The notes below the pieces were generated by a model. The model did no database searches and was not told where the DNA came from. It was given only the letters and a program-made list of their open reading frames with translations. A DNA stretch of 64,000 nt from Schistocephalus solidus (lineage: Eukaryota; Platyhelminthes; Cestoda; Diphyllobothriidea; Diphyllobothriidae). This document shows, one piece after another, positions 32,794 to 44,815 of the stretch. Numbering within the stretch: the first letter of the stretch is position 1; each line of letters starts with the position of its first letter. Location of the stretch: NCBI GenBank assembly GCA_017591395.1, contig WEDG01000728.1:114948-178947 (forward strand). The letters run 5' to 3'. Both the position numbers and the translations under genes were made by a program.

Positions 32794-34689
32794 ATGACCG
32801 TGAAACAGCTGTCTGCGTCTTGCATGTTGCACCCTTAGCAACATATTTGTGCTATATATGTATGTATATGCGTACGATGGATTTGAGTGAAAGCAGCATC
32901 CAAAGAAATTGAATTAGAAATAGATCAAATTCTTTGGGAAAATAAAACATGAATTTGATGTGGTCTACCAAGAAATAAAGTAATTAATCGTTTATAACAA
33001 ATAATTACACAAATTGTCAGACACCTGTGCCAATACGTGCTACTTACATTTCATCATCCTTTCGGGGATGACTGTGATCGTTTTAAGTTGTCGTCGAGGA
33101 ATTTACGTGCGGAGTCTAAACCAATAGGCCGATTGATGCATGCCTCATCTGAATGCATTACCCCTAAGTATTTGCGACCTTTCCGTGTACAACCGGTGCC
33201 AAAAATACGCGTATTCTTCCTTACAAATTTGTGTCTATGTGTGCATGCCAAGCCGGGGTAGAAGTTACCGTAACCTCTGCCAACGGATGTTCGCGTATAC
33301 AAGTTAAAACGGATTTCCAAGTTCGGTCACGATACAGAGCCTTAAAATTGACACATGGGAATTCGTAGCCAACACCTTTTCCGTCGAGGGTTGGCTACCT
33401 CGTTAGCACACCAAACCACAACTAGCTTCCGCATACAGTTTTTATACTTTAAGGACAGTGTTGACAGAGTACGACTATCGACTAGTCTTACACAACCCCG
33501 CGTTCCTTTGTCTGTTAGTCCAATGCGCACGCCATCGACCTAGAGACTCGGTGTCCTATCGCTCTGAACCAGGTGTATTAACTATGACAAAGGACGCTCA
33601 CCGGTTGCGTTAAGAGTCCTAATTGTTTCCTTGTACTTTGTTGTCCAAACCTAGAGACCCAGAAGGTCGACTTAAGGATGAAGCAGATTAACAAGATTAG
33701 TTATTATTTTCCAATGGGAAGCGAACAAGTTTACTGGTAGGCACTTCCGGCGTTGAAGTCAGAGATCGTCACTCAGAGCAAATCGTCCATGCTTGACGCA
33801 TGAATTCTTAAGACTGTGTTGCGAAATAGGACGTTTGCAGCCATATGAAGAGGTGAAAGAGCCGTTGATATACATTCGTCAGTGGCCAATGTTACTCCTC
33901 CTGCGAGCCACATCGTTCGTAAGAAAATATTCCGTACCAGCAGCGTAGCAGAATGACGTTGCTTACATAGTTCAGGTGCCAATTGCGATTGTGTCTCGTC
34001 GTTCATGCAAGTGGATACCTGCTCCAGGGGACAAATGCAGGCCACCTATTTTTTCACCTTTAAACACTCACTGGAGGGTGACTGACGCTTCGGCAGGGTT
34101 GCCACAGCCAAGAAAGCCCTCGAGGGTTTCTTGAGGCCTGGCGCACCCACGATAAACAGTACTAATCCTCCTATTGATGTAAATTTGCAGCACGAAGGGC
34201 TATGAAGAAAAAGCTGTTGGCTCATTGCAATAAAACACGCACCCTCACTAGTGCTGAGCATAGCGTTTCTCCCTTTCATCGCACCAGCAGTGCGGGAGTA
34301 TTGGTTCTAGCAACCCCCCACAAACAGCTCACCTGCCTAGCACGAAGCTGTTACAAACAGCTAACTCTACAAAAAACCCGAAAATTCATCACTAGCCAAA
34401 GAGACTTCTGGCAACTAAAACCTATCATAGGAGGCTCGTCACGATGTTATTGATTCATGCTTAGATGTCAGGACTTCCACACGGGCAAGTTGGCTCATTT
34501 TGCAGTCTAGCAATCGGCAGTGGAAGACGAACAGAATCGCAAAGATCGACGTTCTAGCAACCCACACAGGGTGTGCATTCATGGCACCAGAGCCTAGAAG
34601 CAGAAGGTGACGGGAGGCTAGATTTATTGGGCACTGAACCACAGGCTGCTTTCTCAGGCAGCAGTCACAGGGAAGCAAAGAGAGAAACT
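32794..34689. other. No gene recognised
   Basis: Several open frames up to about 90 codons are present but none has motifs or splice-site support. No repeat family identified. Confidence 0.35.
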
Positions 34690-34840
34690 GTCGGGTAAAA
34701 TAATTATTTACCATACTGACAGCACAGGTGCCAGATAAAAGCCCAGAAAAACGTGTTTCGTCGATGCAACTGAGAAGGGTTCGGCTCAACGATGGGTCTC
34801 CCAGTCTTCTCCATGTTTTCTGGTCTAGAAATTCCTGAAA
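34690..34840. repeat. Diverged relic of the 354-bp satellite monomer
   Basis: TCGGGTAAAATAATTA, GATAAAAGCCCAGAAAAACGTGTTTCGTCGATG, AGAAGGGTTCGGCTC and GATGGGTCTCCCAGTCTTCTCCATG follow the monomer order, with deletions. The ribozyme part is broken: CUGAGGA reads UCGUUGA on the minus strand and the cleavage triplet region is altered. Confidence 0.75.
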
Positions 34841-35169
34841 GGGTTTTTCCACGGATATTAAACAAGGCAGTATGAAATGGGAGTTAATATACCAGAAAAA
34901 CTCCGATGGAAACGCTGGGAAACCCATCGATGAGCTGAAGCACTCGCAGTTCCGTCACAGCGGCACAAGATGGACGAAGCCCGCGTGTCCACGGTTTTAA
35001 CTAGTGACTGCTGTGAGGATGGTAAATAATTAAGTAATAAGTAAGGGGTTTCGGCAGATTTGAATAATTCACTTGACCCAATTTTTACACACTCGACAGC
35101 TGGACAAGCAACCTGAACAAAGTGCAATTAAACTCACGACTCGTTCAGTTATGCCTTGCGGCTCATCCT

Positions 35170-35325
35170 CGACCCTGCCAGCGGCTAGCATTATAGGCAG
35201 ATGGACATTGCTCGAGTGGTACACCACCCGAGGCTCGAACCCGCGACCTGTTGATCAGAAGTTCAATGCTCTAACCACTGAGCCACGGGTTCGCCGTCTT
35301 ACCGGTTTAGATCCGGAATATTGAC
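35170..35325 (-). repeat. tRNA-derived SINE, head portion
   Basis: On the minus strand CGAACCCGTGGCTCAGTGGTTAGAGCATTGAAC carries the A box, and GGTCGCGGGTTCGAGCCTCGGG carries the B box. The body following the head is poorly preserved. Confidence 0.7.
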
Positions 35326-35329
35326 ATTC

Positions 35330-35545
35330 GCCAATGAGCGCTCACCGATCGCTAACGGAACTCACGCGTTCCGTTCGGCCTTGGACTCACTCCCGAGCTC
35401 GGCCAGCGGCCGCACAGCGGTTAGCAAAGGCAGATTAAAAATGCCGAGAAAGACAAGGGTGACTGGAAATGGCTATTTCTTGCTTATTTGCCGTCATCAG
35501 CCAGGCAAACCCAACCCCAGGTGGTGCACCACTCGAGGCGTTAAA
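35330..35545 (-). repeat. tRNA-derived SINE, body and tail
   Basis: On the minus strand GGTTTGCCTGGCTGATGACGGC, AAGAAATAGCCATTTCCAGTCACCCTTGTCTTTC and the GAGTCCAAGGCCGAACGGAAC tail match the family. CUGAUGA and GAAA are preserved, but stem II (GGCA/AGCA) is weakened. Confidence 0.7.
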
Positions 35546-36645
35546 CTTCTAACATCTGCACAGATCCATATGCGAACTCATTAATCGGCCGTATTACTGA
35601 CTGCTGTATGTGAAATGACTATCCGAAAACTGCGAAGTACTGATTCGAAAAGCCAGCTGAGTGCCCAGTGTATGTTTGCTTAGGCGTCACTCATGCTTGT
35701 TTCCTCAAGTGGCCACGAATCTCGGGGCGAATGAGCATCTTAAGATATGTAATTCGAAAGCAAACACGTTTAGGAAGTTGGTAAACTCCAATCCTCAAAT
35801 TTTTGACGTCGGTTCTCCATGTCCTACTCAAAATTATGGGCTCTCGGCTTGACAGTTAATAGAGTCCAATAGAGAATCCGGGTTCAGAGCGCAGGCTATC
35901 GAGGCCTGGGGTCGATATTGAATGGATGAAGACGGCTGTGAGCCGGAAGTCGTTGTCACAACTCCCAGCTACGAAAGGAGGATTCCAACCGTCCACTTCA
36001 CCCTCATACACACAACTCCTGGACCACTCGGTAAAGGATATGATGCGATTACAGAAAGACGGTTACATCAACAACAGTATGACCATTAGAGATATCAACA
36101 CACGTGCCTACTCTTGAGAAGCCATCCAGTCAAACAACAATATTGTGAGGGTGATCATCGCCGGGTAAGATAGGCGATCTACAATCGTTAGCCTCACTGC
36201 ACTTAGCAACATAAGGTGTTTGGTGAGCCAGATTTTACCGAACTTCAGGTCACCTGGCTGTTCGGACGTGCTCCCGCGTACGAACGCGCACCGGATCTAG
36301 ATAGAACAAACTGGTGGCCGGAAATAGTGCTTATCCTCACGAAACATGCACGAAATTCACAGTCCTGTAAAAAAAGATTGTTCAGATCACGTTACGAAAT
36401 TACATGAAAATTCAAACAACACTGGAGGTGCAGGGGCGGGGGGCTGGAACCAGGACCAAGATAGAGAATAAGGAAAACCGAAGAGTCGCGGAGAGGACCG
36501 GTAGAGGACAGGATGCGCACGTGCAGGTCATGCTTGCAGAAGGCATGCAGAGCCGTCGCTGGGATGCGGATGTAGTAGGCGGTGTGTAAAGTTTTAACTC
36601 GGCTCAACTGACATGTGATAGATTCGACAGGTCACAGGAGAGAGA
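35546..36645. other. No further gene recognised; includes the synaptogyrin 3' flank
   Basis: The portion next to 36646 should be the 3' untranslated region of the synaptogyrin gene. I see no clear poly(A) signal on the minus strand close to the stop codon. Confidence 0.35.
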
Positions 36646-36915
36646 CTAGCTCGCCAAAATGTCGGTATCGTTGGCGTTGCGGCCAGAAACAAACTGAGAT
36701 TCGTCGAAGTACTTGCCAGAGGAGTCGTAAGGTGGAGCCTCGAAGGTGTCAGGGTAAGAAGTAGGATCATGGTAGCCGCCATGGTCACCACCCATCACAC
36801 CGCCAGATCCGGCGCCACCACCACCACCACCACCAGGTCTTATAACGTCATCAGCGTAGACTCCGTACTGCACCGTCGCGCGGTAACGCATATACGCTGC
36901 GTAAGTGAGTCCCCC
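36646..36915 (-). CDS. Synaptogyrin, exon 4 (C-terminus)
   Basis: The acceptor CTACTCCTTTTTTTCCTCTGCAG precedes GGGGGACTCACTTAC, in phase 0 with exon 3, so the junction reads FSW|GGLTYAAYMRYR. This is the end of the fourth membrane segment and matches the family pattern FSIFSWGxLAxxAYxRYK. The remainder (residues about 160-238) is the cytoplasmic tail: YGVYADDVIRPG, a run of seven glycines with GAGSGGVMGGDHGGYHDP, then a Tyr/Pro/Ser-rich end closing DTDILAS and TAG at 36648-36646. Synaptogyrins are four-pass synaptic-vesicle and endomembrane proteins with Tyr- and Gly-rich cytoplasmic tails, so the composition fits. Confidence 0.85.
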   Translation of the reverse strand, partial: GGLTYAAYMRYRATVQYGVYADDVIRPGGGGGGGAGSGGVMGGDHGGYHDPTSYPDTFEAPPYDSSGKYFDESQFVSGRNANDTDILAS

Positions 36916-37379
36916 CTGCAGAGGAAAAAAAGGAGTAGAGAAGAACAAGGGGTGAATTAACGGAAGCGAGCGAGGCAAGAACTGCTAGAGGCCAATAGGC
37001 GAGTTCTAGGAGGCAAAGCAGAAGAAGATGCGATCGCTGGAACAAGAAGTTTACTGGCCTGATGTTTCGGATGCTCACTCGAAACCATCATCAGACACAG
37101 TCGCAGATAAGGTAGTGGCGGCAAAAAGATTGCAGTATTTATAGTGCACAGTGGTTGTGCGGTAACGATAAGCGCCGTGGGTTGGAAGGTCGCCAACTGA
37201 CATTTACACTCAGACCTCGCAACCAGTTCAATGTGTGTTGTGTGAAGTGGCTGACTGGTGGTCTGAGAGTCAGGCTGTGATAGCTCCTTCTTAACGTGAC
37301 CTTTGGCTATCTCACACATGTGAGATGTAAGCCGTTTAACCCCCTGTTGTGTGAAATCCTGGTGCTTGTGTTTGGTGGG

Positions 37380-37965
37380 CCAGGTCATGTACATAGTACA
37401 CGTAGACCAGGTCAACAGCAGCTGCGCCCACTGCCGCATCACACAACTGACAGGCTCGGACGGTGGTCTGATTGTGGGGGTGGGGGAGAGAGTGAGGTCG
37501 ACGAGCTCAGCGTATTTTCCTCACTATAAAAAATCTGACGCACTTGAAACTATCACGGTGCGCTAAAAGTTGTGGCCTGGAAGGTTGCCCACTGACGGGA
37601 TAACTCGAACCGCGTGGTCAGCCTAATGTGTGTTTTGTGTGGAGTGGCTGACTGGCGGACTGAGAGTCAGGTTGCAATGGCTCCTTCTTAATGTAACCTG
37701 TATGGCACTCCCAGTCCGTGGGATCAAAGCCAGGTGTTGTGGCACGCCAAGGGGCGGCTCCAGCCACCTGCGCCCTCTCCAATCTCCGGTCTTCCTGACT
37801 CTGTCATGACGCCGGGCTCAGGTGGGAGACGAGGAGAGAGTGCGGTAGATGGCAGCGCAGTTCTACTATCACTTTAAACTAAATCACGCGCAAGTCACCG
37901 TCCCTGCACCACCCTTCCGTGGAGCATACGGTAGACTTCATCGAAATCGACGGTCGAACTATCGG
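37380..37965 (+). repeat. 'X' repeat, copy 4 (most complete)
   Basis: Carries the full set of landmarks in plus orientation: CTGACAGGCTCGGACGGTGGTCTGATTG, TTGTGTGGAGTGGCTGACTGG, TGGCACTCCCAGTCCGTGGGATC, CCAGCCACCTGCGCCCTCTCC, AGAGAGTGCGGTAGATGGCAGCGCAG and CAAGTCACCGTCCCTGCACC. It lies in intron 3 of synaptogyrin. The region just left (36920-37340) has a long minus-strand frame of unknown nature. Confidence 0.75.
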
Positions 37966-37969
37966 TTGT

Positions 37970-39859
37970 GCGAACAAATGCGCGCTCTACTTAGTAGCTC
38001 ATGTGATCACTGCTGGGGGTCATAATTGATGCTATAATGGCTGGCAGTCCGCAACCGAGTCGTTAATGGCCGTACTTTTATCATTCATGTTGGGCGTTGG
38101 CGTGACGCGGCGATTTGGCATTGGACGCGTTGGTGACCCGCACCCTCCCCGACGTGACCGATTTCTGAGCTCAGACGAAGTCTCAGCACGGAATATAGGA
38201 GTGGGAGGTTATTGCGCTTGTTACTGGATTGCGGGCCCGAGAAACCGTGGCTCGGTCAGGTCGTTGCTATCGCGGTTATCACGTCCTGCGAGGATTTTGG
38301 CTTCGTGAAACTTAAAGATATGACCGGGTCCCGTGGAGGGAGCCGCAACAGGATGGCAAAATTACGACTCGGAAGCAGACTGTCAAGCGATCATCGCATC
38401 AATTACAACCTCCAGCGGTGATCGAAGGAGCTGCTAAGTAGAGTACGTGTGTGGTTTTGCGGCCACTACGTACTATAAATACTCAATTCCTTGTGCCGTC
38501 ACTACCCTTATATGCGACCGCCTCTGATAATAGCTTCGAGTGAGAATCCGAAACGTGAGCTCCACAAACCTAAAAGTTGGACCTAAAGTGCAACCTGGTG
38601 AAAAAAATAAAATCACGAGGTTTTAAGGTAAGAAATTGTATAGAAATGGCAGGCATCACGATGGGTCTCGGAGCAGACAGCGGGTAGCAAGAGAACTGGG
38701 AGTTAAGGGCATTGTAGACGAAGATCGACTTTGTGGAAATGTTAAGGACATCGGAGTGAAAAAGCATCGGGACATAATTATACAAGTAAGAATCCCAACT
38801 CCATGTTTTTGACCAGGGAAAAAGTGAGATAGCGGGGATGAGCCCGATCACACCTATCGCCCAGAGACAATGATTCCAACAAACTACCAGACACCAGTTT
38901 TTCGTGGCTCAATCTGCCCCTCGTTGGTTAGGCCTAATTGGACTATTGTGCTAGCAATCACTCATTCAGAGGAAACGAAATTGTGTCCCCTGGTACCCTT
39001 GCCAAATTCTGTAATCCGATAACGTCGGAGGCACCACTTGCGGGGGGTGCGACGTTCGACAACGCGAGGGCTACTCAATTCAAAGATCAGATGACAAGGT
39101 TACTTGGGCAAGTAAGGTGAGAGGGTGAACACGTAGCTCAACAGGCCATGGCAGCTAGTCGTCGCCCCACGCCGGTGACAGTCATTGAGGTTGTTGAGTG
39201 CATGCATACGCATGGAATTTGTCTGTTTGTTGCCCGCCAGCGAGGGATACAGGGTCAATTGGTGTCAAGCTTTCGTCGCGTCAGTACCAACCAACCGACG
39301 GATAGAAAGTGTTGAGCAGACTAAAGACGACACGGGTGAACGACCGTGCTGGCGACCAGTGGAGCGGACTACCGCACCTGCACTTGAATGTGGGCTTCCA
39401 CATCCACTCGACCAACATTCCACGTTGAGGTGCGGGCAACAAGAGCTGCTGCAGCAGCTCAAAAGTTTGTGCCAGTTACTGAACACAGTGAAAGTTATAA
39501 CCATCGCCACCGCCGCCGCCTCAGTTATCACGCTCCGAACGAAGCATAAATTTTCATTTTACTGCATTGTTTAGTTTTCCGCTGTTCTGTCAAGGCCATT
39601 CGAAGGTAGGCAGAGAAAAATGATTTCGCTGGCTGAGAAGTTACTTAAGTGACCTTGAGCGACGATCTAGCCAATTAAGGTGTCCAAAAGCGGATCGCCC
39701 GGGTGGCAGAAAGAAACTATAAACGTAAGCCCTAACCGATCAAAGTGAATTCTCTTGACAGGAGCATTGCGAAAAGACTGAACGCGCTCAACTGCAGTTT
39801 TATTTTAAAAGAGATCAATACAGTGCGTTTGGAAACAGTTCCAAAATTTGCGGTCTTCG
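37970..39859. other. Intron 3 of synaptogyrin; nothing recognised
   Basis: Open frames up to 129 codons occur but none has recognised motifs. Confidence 0.35.
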
Positions 39860-40050
39860 TCGGTAATGCTATTCTACCTACATGACCGACCCCTGTGCGG
39901 CTGCCTACGGGATTCGGGATAGAACCCCAAGGCGAAAAGAGGACGCGATCAGTGAGAACCTATCCAAACACAACCGGCCCATGGCTCAATGTTTAGGGCG
40001 CCCGCTAGCAGCCACACAGTAGCTAGTGATATAGGCGGAATAACATGATC
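39860..40050. repeat. SINE fragments
   Basis: TGTGCGGCTGCCTACGGGATTCGGGATAGAACCCC and GATCAGTGAGAACC (plus) match the SINE tail at 46775-46860. GCCCATGGCTCAATGTTTAGGGCG followed by CACACAGTAGCTAGTGATATAGGCGGAATAACATGA is a second fragment. Confidence 0.55.
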
Positions 40051-40330
40051 GGCTCGTGGCGCAGTGGGTTAGAGCATTAAAATTATAACCAACGGGCCAC
40101 GAGTTCGACTCTCAGGGGTTTTAAACCCCTGGCGTTGTGCATGGCTGACTGACGACGACTAATAGGTCAGAAATGGCCATTCAAGTCTTCCTTGTCTTTG
40201 GCAGCAATCTTGATCTGTCAAGCGGTTATCATCGGGGCTCGAGAGTGAGCAACAGGACTCAACTGGATAGCCATGTGCTCTAATGCGACCGGTGAGTGAG
40301 CATCCACCACCGTATCTTTAGTTCGATGTC
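40051..40330 (+). repeat. tRNA-derived SINE, nearly complete
   Basis: Head GGCTCGTGGCGCAGTGGGTTAGAGCATT (A box) and GGCCACGAGTTCGACTCTC (B box), then the body with CTGACGACGACTAATAGGTCAGAAATGGCCATT and TCTTCCTTGTCTTTGGC, and a tail to about 40330. The hammerhead-like core here reads CUGACGA...GAAA with a compensated stem II (GACU/GGUC), although stem I next to the core is weak. Confidence 0.8.
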
Positions 40331-40889
40331 TACTGTACTTTCAAGAAAATAATTTATTATACTAATAAATAAATCTTGTCGACTCGGCTACAGATACCGG
40401 TCCATGTTTCTGCAGAGCATTGCTGATGATTTCTGCATGGTTATCGAAGCGGAGCACCAGCGTATCGAGGGCACAGGAGTGATTCTCGTGCGAATGAATC
40501 TGCTGCGAGGAAAGCTCGCCCCGCATGTACCTCCCTCTTCCCACATCCGATGGCAAGTCAAAGCCCAAACGCCTACAAGTGGGTGTGCAGACAGTTTTCG
40601 ACGTGGCCAAATCCACGCCCACGCAGTCCAAGCATGCGCACACAAACCAGACGTTGGCAGATCGGATCTCACGTAGGCGACAGTTGTCATAATGGTTCCG
40701 CTAAGGAGTCATCGCGGCGCCACCCTCAACCCTGAGCAGGACGTGGTTATCTTGACAGTGTGAAACATTCCAGCACGCCATGTCAGTTTGCTGCACTGAC
40801 TAACCTAAATGTATGACCAACAGGAGATCGATCTTACTTCCCCAATTCCGTGTCCCACATACCAGTGGTCAGTGAAGCAGTCTGGAAAT

Positions 40890-41235
40890 ATGGACGGTGC
40901 ACAGCGGCGGTGTTCACCCGAAAATTCAACCTTCGTAGTCAAACTATGTCCACCGTATGCTTAACAGCATGGTTGTGAAGGGACGGTGACTTGCGTGTGG
41001 ATTAGTTTTAAGTGATAGAAGACTTGCACTGCATCTTCCACACTCTTTCTTTCCCTACCCGCCTGTGCTCGCTATCAAGGCAGTCGAGATGACCGAACAT
41101 GAGGATGGGCGCAAGTAAGAGGCGCAGCAGGGGACTCCCCTGGCCATGCCGCCACGCCTGAATCAGATCCCATGGCGACGGAGTGTCATACATGGCAAGT
41201 GGCTGGTATGGCATGAGCCTGCACCTACGCGTGCC
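40890..41235 (-). repeat. 'X' repeat, copy 5
   Basis: Reverse-complement landmarks: ATGTCCACCGTATGC, GAAGGGACGGTGACTTGCGTG, GACTTGCACTGCATCTTCCACACTC, and CCACGCCTGAATCAGATCCCATGG. It lies in synaptogyrin intron 3. Confidence 0.65.
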
Positions 41236-42544
41236 ATCACGCCCCATCCCCCATGTTCGGCATTTGTTATCGGAGCACATCCCGAGTAACGCCTGCCATG
41301 GCCTGGTTTGCCCCCCACATTGGTCCAGCGCATCTACCACGCGGCTCGTTTAGGAAGGCAGGTCTCCACCCAATGCGGAGAACAAACATGTGTCCCGCAT
41401 TTCAGATTAACGCAAACGACGCCCACCTAGCTCGTTCCACAGGCCTGTGGTCTGCTTTCTGATCAAGCGCAACTGCATTTCTCGTTCTGATGGCTTGAAA
41501 AGGCCGCAGTCGGACTACAATTCTCGCGTGGCAGCCCACCGTGCTGAAAGTTGCCTGGACCGTTGCGTCTCCACCAAAAACTGAAGGCGGAGACTTGATG
41601 CATCGCCGTGCCAGACACAGAACTGCTGCAAGCATGTGGATAGGTAACCAAAAATACGTCTGTTGGGACACTTTCAACACTTACTATAGGGCGCCTAGGT
41701 GCTGGGAAAGACGTTGCGCGATTAAAGGTCACACAAGTGGTTTGCCGGGCTTGTTGGCTGTTCTCAAATGACACCAGTCCACAGCTAACACTTAAATGTG
41801 GCTTTGCCAAACTGTGATCCATTAACCACTTACACCGGCAGCGCTTGGAGGGTCTCCGCAACACAGTAAAGTCCTGTGAGCAAAGCTGAGTCGGCCAGTT
41901 GTAATGTGGAACACACGGACGAGGCCTACTTAGTCACTGCGCTCCTGCTGACGCCAGCTTGCGACGCCAATTTTCCCCCTTAAACTAATCGGTTAACACT
42001 TGCCAGATTTCATGCAGGCAATGGGCTAGTCTCCTCTCCTACAGTGAATTGGATTGGTTGTTTCTTCGTGCCAATTAATGACAAAGGGGACTGAATACCT
42101 ACACAGATTGCCGAAATGGAATATCTGAAGAAATTAGCTTCCGGCTACTGCTGGACCATAGAGATCGAACGGATTATTTGTCGATAACTTTGACTATAGT
42201 CAATGATAGACGTACTCCACCTATCGCTCCCTCTATCCTACACCACAAATCCGGTGCGCAATCTTCAATTATGGGGTCCGGCAACCACGTAGAACAGGAC
42301 GCAGTGATTGAGCCGTGGCACCCCCTCAGACTAAGCACAAAAACGCAGCTCCTTGTCACTGGGTTGTGCCACCTCCGGTTTAGTTTACCGTCCTGGATAC
42401 TAAAGTAAACAGATCCGCGTGATGAATAAAGCACCACATAGACGTGCGTAACGACGCAGGCGGCGGTGAACAAGGATAACCGCAAAGACCCTCACGGAAA
42501 TGCTTAGCGGCCTTGACTCACGACGTTTATTGCACATGAAACAC
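41236..42544. other. Intron 3 of synaptogyrin; nothing recognised
   Basis: No motif-bearing frame, exon or known repeat is seen. Confidence 0.35.
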
Positions 42545-42551
42545 CTGCCTG

Positions 42552-42945
42552 GTCAAATACTAATACGAATACAAATATTAATACTATTACTACTACTACT
42601 ACTGCTGCTTCTACTATTACTACTACTGCTGCGGCTTCTACTACTACTACTACTACTAATATTATTACCACAAATAATACTATTTAATAGTACCACCACT
42701 ACTACTATTACTCTACTACTATTACTAATACTACTACAAATACTAGTTCTACCACGAATACGATTACTTCTACTACTAATACCATTACTAATTCTACTGC
42801 TACTACTTCTATTAATACTACTACTACTACTGCTGCCACTACTATTACTATCAGTACTAATACTATGACCACCACTACTACCATTACTACTACTAATACT
42901 GCCACTATTATTGATACTAATAGTAGTATTACTAGTATTATTTCT
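42552..42945. repeat. (TAC/ACT)n microsatellite, left part
   Basis: About 390 bases of imperfect triplet repeat (TACTACTACTAATACTATTAC). It stops abruptly at the inverted repeat at 42946. A similar tract resumes at 45107, so the 2.16-kb intervening segment appears inserted in a microsatellite. Confidence 0.9.
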
Positions 42946-42994
42946 ATGTGCCCTATCTCATGAAATCTCATGGATTTCATGAGATAGGGCACAT
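42946..42994. repeat. Perfect 22-bp inverted repeat with 5-base loop
   Basis: ATGTGCCCTATCTCATGAAATC (42946-42967), loop TCATG, then its exact reverse complement (42973-42994). The motif contains CCCTATCTCA, the same as the terminal repeat of the 5705-6682 transposon. Confidence 0.97.
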
Positions 42995-43819
42995 TATGCG
43001 AAATCAGCCCACACTGCGTCCCCCAAAGTTTTTCTGGAGTAAACGAGCTACCGTTATTAAAAAGAAGGCATATAGTGATTTGAAAAATTAATATTACGTG
43101 GTTTAGAAATACTAACTTTTTTTAGAAAAGCAGTTAAATCCGAAAACGTGAAAAACTTGAGGTTTTAACTGTACAGAATGCTTGTCCATGTAAACAAAAG
43201 GAGTGAATGAAACACGCAAAGTACAATTACTTTTAAAAAGTGTATATTCCACGAGAGTAGTTTGCCAGATTAAGGACAATGGAAAGTATGGCCTTTACCA
43301 AATAGCCTAAATTGCGAGTATATATTCCAACACGGTTTCAGGAGAATTAGCGGTCTCTTCTTCCGTTTATACATTGTTTAAGATGCATTTGACTAAGACA
43401 AATAGATTTCGATTGATTGCGCTGGCATAGACGTCACAGGAATAAAATATTTCATAAGCGACATGCTTATAGACTAGTAAGTGGCTAATATATTTAGATA
43501 GAATTGTTAGGTGAAGTCGGAAACGTACTATTGTATGCATATTAAGAGGAATTTTTTTGTTAAATTTCTTCATAAGTATTTCGGGTGTTGGAATATGACG
43601 AGTTTCAGATCGTCCTTGAAATGGTGGTAAAAACTTTACGTTTTCCTGTATTTTCTGTCTATTGTCCATAAATGTAGATTTTGTTGTATTTGCTTATCAA
43701 AACCTCCAAAATAAGATATTTCTTAAAGGCATTTACCAAAATAGTGAGCTCTGAAACAGTCTTTCTAATGCAGATGGCCGTTTGGGTCATATTTGTAGAC
43801 TTAACTAAACACGGCGACT

Positions 43820-44275
43820 TCTTTGAGCTGGCCACTACCACTACTTTAAGAGGACATCCTATCAAACTACGTGTGACAGGCGCAAGACTAGAAGCAAGAA
43901 GGTTCTTCTTCTACAACAGAATGATTAAGGCCTACAATGCTCTGCCTGTGGACATCATTATGTCCCCATCCGTTGACACTTTTAAACGGAAGTTTTACCA
44001 ATACAGCTATATGTAACACCACGACATGGGAAACTAACACATTTCCCTAATCTATCCCCATTTCCAAATTTACGCGTTATCGAACATACTACTCCATATT
44101 TTTGAGTATTATTAGTTTACAATTGTTTCGTCCGATGACGTGTAGAGTGATGGGGAGAAAACACCTTGTCCAACGTCCATTATGTGCAGACATTTTTATA
44201 ATCCGCAATCCTATTTAAATCAACGGGGAGTTCAAATTTGTCGCCTACCTTTCCCTTAATAAAACTGAACGAAAA
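43820..44275 (+). mobile_element. CR1-like non-LTR retrotransposon 3' end
   Basis: The plus-strand frame reads TTTLRGHPIKLRVTGARLEA, then RRFFFYNRMIKAYNALPVDI and SPSVDTFKRKFYQY, the CR1-type terminal block. The 3' end is CCTTAATAAAACTGAACG, with only one TGAAC unit. It is the counterpart of 17216-17813, in the opposite orientation. Confidence 0.8.
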
Positions 44276-44815
44276 CTCGTTATCGAGAAGAATAAACGCC
44301 CACAACATACTTCCGCAATTAATATGACTAAGATCGATTTAAAAAACTCTTAAAAAGTCCGAGCAGTTTTTTGACTTCGCTAAAAAATAAATTATACAAT
44401 GTCTGCTGAAAATGAAAGAACTCACTTATTTCGTTGTATTGGAGCGTATTTTGCTATACTTGCTTACTTTTCGGCCCATTTCTAAGATTGCAAATGCACA
44501 ACCGAGTGGCCGAATATATACGAAGATTTTGCAAAGAAATTTCAATCATACGCTCATTCCGTTTCAATTTTCCGTATTCATCAATGGCCAACCGCATATA
44601 GATATAGTCTGGACATCGTTCACGTACGACGTGACAGAGAAAAATGATGGCATGTGGCGGCTTTTCGTATATATGCTTTTTTACAGTCCCAATTATCGGT
44701 GTGGTAAAAAAATACACTTACAAGTCACAAATTTGAAAAACTGAATTTTTAAAACTAAATCCATCCTTGTTTCCCGAAAACAATGCGATTTCTCCATTTA
44801 CCTGATTTTTGTGAA
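44276..44815 (+). repeat. 'S' segment, second copy
   Basis: Inverted counterpart of 16676-17215. The plus-strand frame (44412-44744, 110 codons, starting MKELTYFVVLERILLYLLTF) and the minus-strand frame (44717-44454) are both maintained. Function unknown. Confidence 0.7.

Noticed and set aside
34439..34927. 162-codon minus-strand frame
   Set aside because: Overlaps the satellite relic and has no recognised domain. Probably chance.
37040..37110. CTGATGA...GAAAC on the minus strand as another hammerhead
   Set aside because: Stem II closing bases do not pair, and no cleavage triplet or stem I follows.
36957..37442. 161-codon minus-strand frame inside synaptogyrin intron 3
   Set aside because: Low-complexity, partly inside the X repeat, with no motif. 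Likely repeat-derived.
38066..38421. Arg/Gly-rich plus-strand frames
   Set aside because: Considered as possible retroelement polyprotein, but no protease, RT or integrase motif could be identified.
42500..42868. 122-codon leucine-rich open frame
   Set aside because: It is a translation of the TAC/ACT microsatellite, not a protein.
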